Of a stretch of DNA of 64,000 bases, positions 57,517 to 64,000 are shown piece after piece. The stretch's first letter is position 1; each line of letters begins with the position of its first letter. A model generated the notes under the pieces. It was not told the DNA's origin. It worked only from the letters and a program-made list of their open reading frames with translations, and searched no databases. This DNA comes from Rufibacter tibetensis (GTDB taxonomy: Bacteria > Bacteroidota > Bacteroidia > Cytophagales > Hymenobacteraceae): assembly GCF_001310085.1 (NCBI RefSeq), contig NZ_CP012643.1, positions 4,160,001 through 4,224,000 on the forward strand. Reading direction: 5' to 3'. The translations under genes were made by a program, and so were the position numbers.

Positions 57517-57723
57517 ATGGAAAACACTACCCAACCCGTTCAAAAGTTGTCTGACGTGGCAAAGCTTTTGTTAGAAAAACTGAAGGCAGACCAGACTGAC
57601 ATTACCCTTGATTTTCAGGATGTGTCTGTACAAGGACCAGGACCGCAGGGAACCCCGGGCCAATGGAAACTCAATGGTACACTTACCTTGAAGACAAAGT
57701 CTACTGGTACCAAGCAACCTTAA
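57517..57723 (+). CDS. Unknown 68-residue protein, first gene of a pair
   Basis: ATG 57517 to TAA 57721-57723. An N-terminal helix (KLSDVAKLLLEKLKADQTDI) is followed by a Gly/Pro-rich turn (GPGPQGTPGQW) and a short beta segment (LNGTLTLKTKS). The next start codon is 2 bp after the stop, arguing for a genuine translated pair. I recognise no family. Confidence 0.6.
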   Translation: MENTTQPVQKLSDVAKLLLEKLKADQTDITLDFQDVSVQGPGPQGTPGQWKLNGTLTLKTKSTGTKQP

Positions 57724-57725
57724 GC

Positions 57726-58067
57726 ATGATGACGTTCCCCTTTGAGATATCGGGTAAACTGGTATTTACCGTCCTCCAGGATCAGGTACTGGTTGTGGCC
57801 GAAAAGAATTTTGTGATTGCTAATTTTAAAGACCACGCAGCATTTGAACGGGTGTTAAAGAATGTGTTGCCTCCTTCTAAAGGAAGCGGTATTTTAGAAA
57901 GCCTGGAGAAGGCGAAAGAGCTAAATCAGAAATTGGGTAAGTTGGGGGTAGTGCTGGACCTGCGTGTCAATAATTATACCTATGTAGAGTTTGGAACCGG
58001 TCCAACGCCTCGCATCACCGCGAACGCGGTATTTGGAAAAGTGGGTTCCTGGTTCAGGAAAAGTTAA
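57726..58067 (+). CDS. Unknown 113-residue protein, second gene of a pair
   Basis: The start is one of two adjacent ATGs (57726 or 57729), giving about 113 residues and leaving 2 bp to the previous stop. The frame is open upstream to 57663 but that would overlap the first gene. It shows strands and helices (FEISGKLVFTVLQDQVLVV, HAAFERVLKNVLPP, LDLRVNNYTYVEFG) and no signal peptide or membrane helix. I do not recognise a family. A joint function with the 68-residue protein is inferred from spacing. Confidence 0.6.
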   Translation: MMTFPFEISGKLVFTVLQDQVLVVAEKNFVIANFKDHAAFERVLKNVLPPSKGSGILESLEKAKELNQKLGKLGVVLDLRVNNYTYVEFGTGPTPRITANAVFGKVGSWFRKS

Positions 58068-58260
58068 GATCCTGCTTAAAAAAGAGAGTACCAATCCTGT
58101 TATTTTGATACACTCAGAGGAGTAGGCAATGTTAAGTTTTAAAACCGCATCAAATATGTAAAACCCTTAAACATTCTGTTGATTTTCAGGGTAGTACATA
58201 GAAGATAGTTTTATTAGTTTGGGGTAGGCAATGCAAGTTGGGCCGAAGAATTAGTGAGTC

Positions 58261-58893
58261 ATGAAATCAGAAAATCAAAATAAGATAGGGGCTGGGCAAA
58301 TGTCCAGCTTTGAGAAGATAGAGAAGGTGCCACCGCTCAAAATGCTGCTGTATGTAAGTATGGCTGGCATGGGCATGTTGTTTTTGATGTTAACGGTCAT
58401 GTTTCTGTACAAGTCAGGCGTGGAGACCACCACTTCTGATTTCAATTTACCTAAGCTTTTCTCCGTAAGCACCGTGCTGATTCTAGTAAGTGGCTTCTTT
58501 ATGCAGCAGGTGCCCACGTTTTATGCCCAGGATGACCTGGTGAGCATGAAGAAACGTCTGGTGTGGTCGCTCCTCTTAGGAGTGGCTTTTGCTTTTGCGC
58601 AGATTGTTGCTTGGTATGAAATGGCCGAAGCAAGGGTGTTCTTTGATGGGCACCCTTCGGGCACGTTCCTGTACCTTTTATCAGCGTTGCATTTGCTGCA
58701 CATTGCGGGTGGTTTGGCTTTCGCCTCTTACCTTTTCCTGAAGGTGAACCGGGCATCCTCAGATCCAATTCGTTCGCTAGTGTTTAACCGTGATCCTTAC
58801 CGCCTCATGCAGGTACAGATGCTTCGGACCTACTGGCACTTCCTGGATGCCCTTTGGATTGTTCTTTACTTTATCTTCCTCTTCACGCTGTAA
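58261..58893 (+). CDS. Heme-copper oxidase subunit III-like protein
   Basis: A 210-residue membrane protein with five helices, matching the short subunit III type. The helices include LLYVSMAGMGMLFLMLTVMF, LFSVSTVLILVSGFFM, LVWSLLLGVAFAFAQIVAW, FLYLLSALHLLHIAGGLAFA and FLDALWIVLYFIFLF. LHLLHIAGG and RTYWHFLDALWIVLY are subunit III signatures. No catalytic oxidase subunit is adjacent, so it is an orphan or serves a distant operon. Confidence 0.88.
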   Translation: MKSENQNKIGAGQMSSFEKIEKVPPLKMLLYVSMAGMGMLFLMLTVMFLYKSGVETTTSDFNLPKLFSVSTVLILVSGFFMQQVPTFYAQDDLVSMKKRLVWSLLLGVAFAFAQIVAWYEMAEARVFFDGHPSGTFLYLLSALHLLHIAGGLAFASYLFLKVNRASSDPIRSLVFNRDPYRLMQVQMLRTYWHFLDALWIVLYFIFLFTL

Positions 58894-58923
58894 AGTTGGT
58901 TCAGGAGTAAGCTTAAGTTTAAT

Positions 58924-58993
58924 AAAAGGAAGAGGGCTGTCAATGATGACGGCCCTCTTCCTTTTAAGCCTGTTTTGTCAAAAAGGTATAAAA
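58924..58993 (+). terminator. Terminator after subunit III-like gene, plus palindrome copy
   Basis: AAAAGGAAGAGGGC (58924-58937) pairs with GCCCTCTTCCTTTT (58952-58965), with GTC/GAC inside. A dispersed-family copy (TTTTAAGCCTGTTTT-gtc-AAAAAGGTATAAAA) overlaps its 3' edge at 58962-58993. Confidence 0.85.
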
Positions 58994-59015
58994 CTATCAC
59001 ATGCTTTATCGCATT

Positions 59016-59903
59016 CTAATCACAAAAATGGAGGCTGTACAAGTCAAAGTTTCTATGGTTGAATAGGGCATCAAATCGGTAGCTGAACCCTACTCCAGAA
59101 AGCTTCTTTCCGAAATGTACGTTCCGGATGTAGGTACGCAGCACTTCAGATAGTTCAGAGTCTAGCATGAGTTCTCCCCAGACGGTCACCTGGTCCTGGT
59201 CTGGGTTCATCTTCTTTTCCTGTAACACAAACAGTACGTAGTAGATAAAGTCTTCTGAGGAGGCGAAGAAAAAGGAATTGCAGAACTCCAGTTTCAAGCC
59301 TTGTAAGACCACCAGCGTGACATAGTTTTTGTCAACGTAGACGTAGAGTTGCGGACGGGTACTGCGCTCAGCCATGTGCAGGAAGCCTTCCATCAGGGCA
59401 GAGGTCTGGTGCACAAACTCCACCGGGGTATCCAGAAACTGATTGTCCAGCCAGTATTGCAGAGCGGCTGGTATTGTGAACACATTCACCAGTTCTAACC
59501 TGGGGTGCTCATGATGTTCTACCACTTCCTGCTCCGGCTCCAGTACGGCGTTCAGTTTCAGGTATTCTTCCCGGGCATTCAGGTCAAATAACGTTTCAGG
59601 AATCAGGGTGAACTGCTGGTTCTTGATGCCAACGCGTACCTGTTCCCACTTTCTTTCTTGTAGCAAAGGATTGGAGGAGCTCATTTCCTGAAGGGTGGCA
59701 ATGGCATTCTCAACAGTGGAGGGCATTTCTGCCTCATAATCTTCCAGGGCTACAAACTTGTTGCGCTCCGCATCCAAAACGCCTAACCTAATCCGGTGAG
59801 CCCCAAAACTGATGTACAGGTGAGCGCTGGCACTAGTGCTAGGGTCAAAAGCATCGTCTAAGACGCGCTGCGTCTGTTTAAAAGCCGGCACGGACGTATT
59901 CAA
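59016..59903 (-). CDS. DUF3822 family protein
   Basis: A 295-residue protein of the Bacteroidota DUF3822 family, which has an actin/ASKHA-like appearance (AHLYISFGAHRIRLGVLD, LYVYVDKNYVTLVVLQGLKL). Family members usually lie beside coaD and rsmD; here coaD is about 45 kb away. No ATG is available near the N-terminus. TTG 59903 or GTG 59891 must be the start, since an in-frame stop lies about eight codons upstream. The function is unknown. Confidence 0.85.
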   Translation of the reverse strand: MNTSVPAFKQTQRVLDDAFDPSTSASAHLYISFGAHRIRLGVLDAERNKFVALEDYEAEMPSTVENAIATLQEMSSSNPLLQERKWEQVRVGIKNQQFTLIPETLFDLNAREEYLKLNAVLEPEQEVVEHHEHPRLELVNVFTIPAALQYWLDNQFLDTPVEFVHQTSALMEGFLHMAERSTRPQLYVYVDKNYVTLVVLQGLKLEFCNSFFFASSEDFIYYVLFVLQEKKMNPDQDQVTVWGELMLDSELSEVLRTYIRNVHFGKKLSGVGFSYRFDALFNHRNFDLYSLHFCD

Positions 59904-60140
59904 GGGTAGAAAGAAATGGGTTTAGTTTACAATATTACTCAAATTATGCCTACTACCCATGCCGCTCATCCATATTGCGGGAGTTTAATACAGCCATGCT
60001 TAAGTTAAATTCCTGAATATCTAAAATATGCCTTCAGAAGACAGCAATGCATAGCTGAGACAAGGCAGTGCCTGTCGTCTCTACAAGGGGTTCTCCCCAC
60101 CACTTCCATTACTACTTTCCTTTATTCCAGTCTTTACCTA

Positions 60141-60246
60141 GAGCGCCTCGCTTTTGGCCATAGATAGACCGTAGCAAAAAAGACAGACAGTTCAGGCCGA
60201 AAGGGCAGTGCGAGAGGGGAAGACGGGGCCTCGCGGCCGTGAGCGC
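60141..60246. repeat. GC-rich structured element B
   Basis: A 106-bp element in the 485-bp gap 59904-60388, bounded by GAGCGC at both ends (60141-60146, 60241-60246). It contains GGCCGAAAGGGCAGTGCGAG, GGGGAAGACGGGGCC and TCGCGGCCGTGAGCG. It aligns in blocks with element A at 52005. The same gap holds a GAGAC/GTCTC hairpin (60057-60081) and GGGG-TTCT-CCCC (60087-60098). No gene is seen in the gap. Confidence 0.6.
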
Positions 60247-60388
60247 ACGGAGGGTAGCTATGAAACAATCATAAAGGCACCGCATCAATCCCTCAATACG
60301 CTAGCAACGGCATAAGGCGTACACCCGCCATCCGCAATGTTGTGTCTAAAATAAAAGTTAAATAAAGGACCACATATTTTGAAGTAAC

Positions 60389-61525
60389 CTAAAAATCTAC
60401 AGAGTACACTTTCTCCAGCTGTTTGTCATTGACCCAGGAAGGAAGGTGCCGTAAGGCAAAATTACGGAGAGGAATGAAGAGCGGGTTATGAGACTGGGCC
60501 ACTTCACCCAGAAATCTAGACTGGCGGGTGATCCAACTGGTGCGGGGCTTCCGGCGGGTTTCAAATCGTTTGGCTGCCAGGTTGAAGTTGAAGTCTTTTC
60601 TAAGTTCGTCGGCAAAGACAGCGGCATCTTCTACCGCCTGGCAGGCACCCTGTCCCATGTTGGGCGTGGTGGCATGTCCCGCATCGCCCAGCAGCAAGAT
60701 GTTCTGGAATGCGAATTGGGAGAGAGGGGCTATGTCATAGAGGTCGTGCCAGAGCAATTGATCCGGATTGGTGTGGCGGAACAACCCTGGGATGGGCGAA
60801 TGGTAGTGCTGAAAGTGCCGGTGCAGGTCTTCCACTTGCATTGCCTTCATGCGGGGGCTGTTCTGGGGAGCGTTGATGCAGGCAAACCAATAAATTTTAT
60901 TTCCCTTCAGGGGAGTCCAGCCCACCCGTCCGGCTTTGCCCCAGGTTTCTGAGGCGTAGATGCTTTCCAGTCCAGGGTTGTCAATGATGGCCCGCCAACA
61001 GGTATACCCGGCATAGCGTGGCGTAGACCAAGGCACCAGTTGCTGCCTGATGGCCGAATTGATTCCGTCTGCCACCAGCAAGTGGTCAAACGTTGCCTCT
61101 TTGCCGTCCTGAAAATAAACGGTAACTCCTTGCTCAGTAGCAGTGGTTTTGAGCGCTCGTTTTTCGGGGTGCAGGGAAGAAGCGGGCAGATGGTTAACCA
61201 GCACTTTATGCAGGGAGGCTCTATGAATGACAAAATTATCCAGCCCGTACTTTTCACTCATGGCCCGGCTGTCAGTTCGGTTGATGAGTCGACCCTGGTC
61301 ATCAAAGATATGGAACCCGTCCAGGCAGTTGCCTTCCGAAATTATTTCGTCCGCTATGCCGATGTATTTGAATCCTTTGATTGCATTGGCCGCCAGGGCC
61401 AGGCCGGCACCTACAGGTTCAAACTTTGGAGCCGCATCAAATACCTGGGCCTGAATGCCTATTTTTTGTAACGCAATAGCCGTTGTTAATCCAGCGATTC
61501 CTCCACCAATTATCCCGATGTTCAT
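60389..61525 (-). CDS. FAD-dependent monooxygenase
   Basis: A 378-residue class A flavin hydroxylase. The FAD loop is IGIIGGGIAGLTTAIALQKI (residues 3-22). LLVADGINSAIR is the DG motif, and NILLLGDAGHATTPNMGQGA is the GD motif, both contacting FAD/NADPH. It resembles aromatic-ring or urate hydroxylases (HpxO-like). It follows the KAS III-like gene by 79 bp on the same strand, so both may act in one pathway on an aromatic or polyene product. Confidence 0.92.
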   Translation of the reverse strand: MNIGIIGGGIAGLTTAIALQKIGIQAQVFDAAPKFEPVGAGLALAANAIKGFKYIGIADEIISEGNCLDGFHIFDDQGRLINRTDSRAMSEKYGLDNFVIHRASLHKVLVNHLPASSLHPEKRALKTTATEQGVTVYFQDGKEATFDHLLVADGINSAIRQQLVPWSTPRYAGYTCWRAIIDNPGLESIYASETWGKAGRVGWTPLKGNKIYWFACINAPQNSPRMKAMQVEDLHRHFQHYHSPIPGLFRHTNPDQLLWHDLYDIAPLSQFAFQNILLLGDAGHATTPNMGQGACQAVEDAAVFADELRKDFNFNLAAKRFETRRKPRTSWITRQSRFLGEVAQSHNPLFIPLRNFALRHLPSWVNDKQLEKVYSVDF

Positions 61526-61604
61526 GCTGTAAAATAAAAAACAAAGGGCGAGAAGCTGCTCTTTTTCCCTCTTTTTTAGGAAAAGCAGCTAAACATCTAT
61601 TGGG

Positions 61605-62690
61605 TTACGGCACCTGGTAGATCACCGCATTAGCATTCATCCCGGCGCCTACTGAAGCAAAAACCACGTGATCACCGCTATGTAGTTCCTGGCCCTCCAG
61701 TTCTCCTCTTGCGACAAGGTCATACAACACTGGCAAGGTGGCTACCGAGTTATTCCCAAGGGTGGAGATGGTCATAGGCATGATGTCCGCTGGGATGGTG
61801 TCTTGCCCATATAATTTGAACAGACGCTCCAGCATGGCCTCGTCCATTTTCTCATTGGCCTGGTGAATCAGAACCTTCTTAATGGCTGAAAGGGGCAGGT
61901 TGGCTTTGTCTATACAGTCTTTGATCAACTGCGGAACGGTGGTTAACGCGTACTCATAGATTTTGCGGCCATCCATCTTGATGTACAACTCTTCGCGGGG
62001 AAGGGCCTGGTTATAGGAAGGGGAGGAGTTTAACCAGAAGGTTTGCGTAAGCGTGTCTGACACCGTGAGGTGCTTCAAAACACCTATTTTGGAATCCCCT
62101 TCCCGCGCTTCTACAACCACTGCGCCGGCACCATCTGAATAGATCATGCTATCCCGGTCATAAGCATCAGATACCCTGGACAAAGTTTCGGTACCAATCA
62201 CCAAAATTCTTTTGGCGTCGCCGGACTGCAGGTAATAGTGGGCCTGGATGAGGGCCTGCAGCCAACCGGGGCACCCGAAGGGCAAGTCATACGCCACCGT
62301 GTACGGGTTGGCGATTTTGAGTTTGTGCTTGATTCTGGCAGCCAGCGGAGGCATCATGTCTACCCTGCGGGAGCAGGCTTTCACGTCTCCGAAGTTGTGG
62401 GCTACAATGATGTAATCTAATGTTTCAGGGTCAATGCCCGCGTTCTGGATGGCTTCCTGCGCCGCCAAACACCCTAAGTCTGAGGCTACCTGGTCTTCGG
62501 CGGCGTACCTTCTTTCCTGAATGCCGGTAATCTGCTGAAATTTCTGGATGATGACCTCGTTTGCGTTGGGCAATCTTTTCCCGGTGGCATCAAAGAATTC
62601 ATTTTCAAGGAAGGCCTCGTTGGCCACAACATTGACTGGAAGGTATCTTCCAGAACCGGTAATAACAGTAGAAAGCGTATGCGGTGACAT
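61605..62690 (-). CDS. 3-oxoacyl-ACP synthase III-like condensing enzyme
   Basis: A 361-residue thiolase-fold KAS III homologue. The catalytic triad is Cys140 in YDLPFGCPGWLQ, His in VLIHQANEKMDEAM and Asn in STLGNNSVATLP. It is longer than housekeeping FabH (about 315-330), with extra N-terminal residues (EFFDATGKRLPNANEVI), as in the secondary-metabolite and DarB-like groups. It probably primes or joins acyl chains. The next gene is an FAD monooxygenase. Confidence 0.9.
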   Translation of the reverse strand: MSPHTLSTVITGSGRYLPVNVVANEAFLENEFFDATGKRLPNANEVIIQKFQQITGIQERRYAAEDQVASDLGCLAAQEAIQNAGIDPETLDYIIVAHNFGDVKACSRRVDMMPPLAARIKHKLKIANPYTVAYDLPFGCPGWLQALIQAHYYLQSGDAKRILVIGTETLSRVSDAYDRDSMIYSDGAGAVVVEAREGDSKIGVLKHLTVSDTLTQTFWLNSSPSYNQALPREELYIKMDGRKIYEYALTTVPQLIKDCIDKANLPLSAIKKVLIHQANEKMDEAMLERLFKLYGQDTIPADIMPMTISTLGNNSVATLPVLYDLVARGELEGQELHSGDHVVFASVGAGMNANAVIYQVP

Positions 62691-63012
62691 AAAGGGTGGT
62701 ATGGTGTAATGGAACGGGCAACAGAATTTATAGCCGCAGGAAACCTTTTATTTCAAGACTATACACTATTGGTATATAACCGTAGGCTCAAGTCTTTGGC
62801 TCTGCAACCTCAAAGTGCAGATTATTTTTCAGAATGAGAAATGAGGGTAGGCTTAAAGTAGTAGCCTAAGAGGTACCAGTGGCATGTTGTTTTTCTGGTA
62901 ATTCAACAAAAACGCCTTTTAAACAAGAACAGAAAGTAATTCTGTGGTATCTAACAGAAGAAAATTTGAAAGAAACGAGCTTGAGATTCTAAAAATATGG
63001 ATGAAATGCCAC

Positions 63013-63132
63013 TTAGTCAAAAATTAGCTTTGCGCCACCCAAAAAGATGAAAATCCATATTAAGCCTTTGATCAGGAAAAAGAGAAAACCTGCCATTCCC
63101 ATCCGTTTTAAGCCTTTTTTCCAGTTTGACAT
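63013..63132 (-). CDS. Small membrane peptide, 39 residues
   Basis: ATG 63132 to TAA 63013-63015. A basic start (SNWKKGLKRMG) leads to one long hydrophobic helix (MAGFLFFLIKGLIWIFIFLG). The pattern of a short K/R-rich start, G-FLFFLIKG-WI and one helix recurs in tiny Bacteroidota proteins that I know only as uncharacterised. It is the only gene-like feature in the 680-bp gap 62691-63370. Confidence 0.65.
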   Translation of the reverse strand: MSNWKKGLKRMGMAGFLFFLIKGLIWIFIFLGGAKLIFD

Positions 63133-63330
63133 GGTTTTGAAAGTAAATAGTAGTTAAAAAGAAACCCAAGCATTACGAAGAAACACGTTTTACGTCAATT
63201 TTTCAAAAAGGGCTTTGTAATAGAGGAGAGTGGAAGTGCCTTTTCAGAGGCTACTGGAACTAACCAATTTTCTTATGCCCTTTTGATTTTCTTAGAACGA
63301 AGCAGCAGCTCAGGTTTATGTATTTAAACG

Positions 63331-63360
63331 AAAAGGGCACAACTTCAGGTAAGTTGCGCC
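63331..63360 (-). terminator. Terminator of TonB-dependent receptor gene
   Basis: GGCACAACTT (63336-63345) pairs with AAGTTGCGCC (63351-63360), one mismatch. The minus strand continues CCTTTTCG, 11 bp past the stop codon at 63371. Confidence 0.8.
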
Positions 63361-63370
63361 TTCCTCATAT

Positions 63371-64000
63371 TTATAACTTGTACGCAATGGTAGCCATAAA
63401 CTGCCGAGGAGCAATCGGGTTGATGCTGTTGTCGTCGTGGCCATTGTAGGTGAACTTGTCCAGCAGGTTCGTCATTTTTAAGCGCAGGGAAAGCCGTTGA
63501 ATGCTGTAGCCTACGTGAGCATCAAACAAGACATAATCGGGTAAGGCAATCAGGCGGTACACATCATTGGCTACCGTGAGTCGGGTGTTTCTTCCGGCCA
63601 GACGCTCTCCAGCGTAAAAGGAGCTAAGTCCCAGGTTAAGGCCGCTTAATCGTGCGTTTTGGAACGTGTAGTACACACTGGCATTGGCGGTATGGGCCGG
63701 GTTGTAACGTAGTCGGTCATTCTCATAGTAGATGTTGCTTTTGGTATATCGGGTATCATTGTAGCTATAGCCTCCAATAAACGACAAGCCATTGATGCTT
63801 TTGCTCATCAGGTCCACTTCAACGCCCTTGCTCGTGATTTCACCTGCCAGTTCTCTAATGTTTGTGTTGGTGTTTGAGGTGCCATCAGCGGTAAATAAAG
63901 CAATTTGTGGAAAAGCGCTGTTCTTGATCTGGTACAAGGTAAGGTTAGCAGAAAGCAGCCCGTTGAACAACTCATTCTTCATACCTACTTCATATTGGTC
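63371..64000 (-). CDS. TonB-dependent receptor, C-terminal part
   Basis: The frame is open to the window edge (209 codons before the stop), so the gene begins outside. The visible part is the C-terminal beta barrel of a siderophore-type receptor: YEVGMKNELFNGLLSANLTL, SKGVEVDLMSKSINGLSFIG, NPAHTANASVYYTF, GLSSFYAGERLAGRNT, and the closing strand NPIAPRQFMATIAYKL with a terminal hydrophobic residue. Substrate is probably a ferric siderophore, by family likeness only. Confidence 0.93.
   Translation of the reverse strand, partial: DQYEVGMKNELFNGLLSANLTLYQIKNSAFPQIALFTADGTSNTNTNIRELAGEITSKGVEVDLMSKSINGLSFIGGYSYNDTRYTKSNIYYENDRLRYNPAHTANASVYYTFQNARLSGLNLGLSSFYAGERLAGRNTRLTVANDVYRLIALPDYVLFDAHVGYSIQRLSLRLKMTNLLDKFTYNGHDDNSINPIAPRQFMATIAYKL

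Noticed and set aside
57363-57543. Longer N-terminus for the secreted DUF3108-like protein.
   Set aside because: A proper signal peptide begins at ATG 57363. The extra codons overlap the divergent gene start and show no conserved character.
60057-60098. GAGAC/GTCTC hairpin and GGGG-TTCT-CCCC as a terminator pair.
   Set aside because: They lie upstream of the leftward DUF3822 gene and lack T tracts. They are mentioned only as structure in the gap.

Overview
The window is a stretch of chromosome from a member of the Bacteroidota, most likely order Cytophagales and probably family Hymenobacteraceae (Rufibacter/Pontibacter-like). This placement is an inference. It rests on two secreted proteins with type IX secretion C-terminal sorting domains, families typical of the phylum (DUF5683, DUF3822, DUF4184, DUF4920, PD40-OmpA proteins), the near absence of strong Shine-Dalgarno sites, and several matches to the Bacteroidota promoter pattern TTTG-N18-20-TAnnTTTG. 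Coding density is high, gene order is housekeeping-like, and I see no phage, insertion sequence, CRISPR array, rRNA or tRNA.

Layout. 1-3002: leftward operon of a UPF0173-type metal hydrolase, parA, parB and a partial DUF5683 gene. 3627-7087: pyrG-yidC, leftward. 7308-9814: overlapping pair of a retropepsin-like protein and a four-repeat CBM48-like protein. 10348-14249: ltaE, a small basic protein, a phosphodiesterase, pyrE, a Nudix protein and coaD. 14511-17451: a two-component system, divergent from two T9SS-sorted proteins (17599-20760), one an M1 peptidase. 20977-25606: GreA/B-like protein, DUF2147 protein, small membrane protein, a candidate structured RNA (about 22531-22825), an NlpC/P60 protein and an M61 peptidase. 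25757-35448: Kup transporter, STAS-like protein, FKBP, a 42-residue peptide, the fused mutase IcmF, a TRIC-type channel and an outer-membrane protein. 35828-39485: lepA, DUF4184, folD. 39574-43636: threonine operon (aspartokinase-thrB-thrC, leftward) preceded by a Thr/Ile/Val-rich leader peptide. 43899-46448: queE and a PD40-OmpA lipoprotein-like gene. 46657-51023: amidoligase and class I amidotransferase pair, then ligA. 51396-55918: gluconate kinase, DEAD-box helicase, SDR, RsbQ-like hydrolase and a second STAS-like protein. 56037-59903: DUF4920 lipoprotein, secreted DUF3108-like protein, an unknown two-gene pair, a subunit-III-like oxidase protein, DUF3822. 60389-64000: FAD monooxygenase, KAS III-like synthase, a 39-residue membrane peptide and the 3' end of a TonB-dependent receptor gene.

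The most interesting non-routine signals are: (i) the structured RNA candidate, which has a promoter, a multi-branch fold and an intrinsic terminator but no adjacent gene to regulate; (ii) the leader peptide before the threonine operon; (iii) a dispersed family of about 32-bp imperfect palindromes resembling TTTTAGGCCTGTTTT-N3-5-AAAACAGGCCTAAAA, in at least a dozen intergenic gaps, some inside terminators and some in divergent promoter regions; (iv) two related GC-rich elements (52005-52117 and 60141-60246); and (v) the amidoligase/amidotransferase pair.
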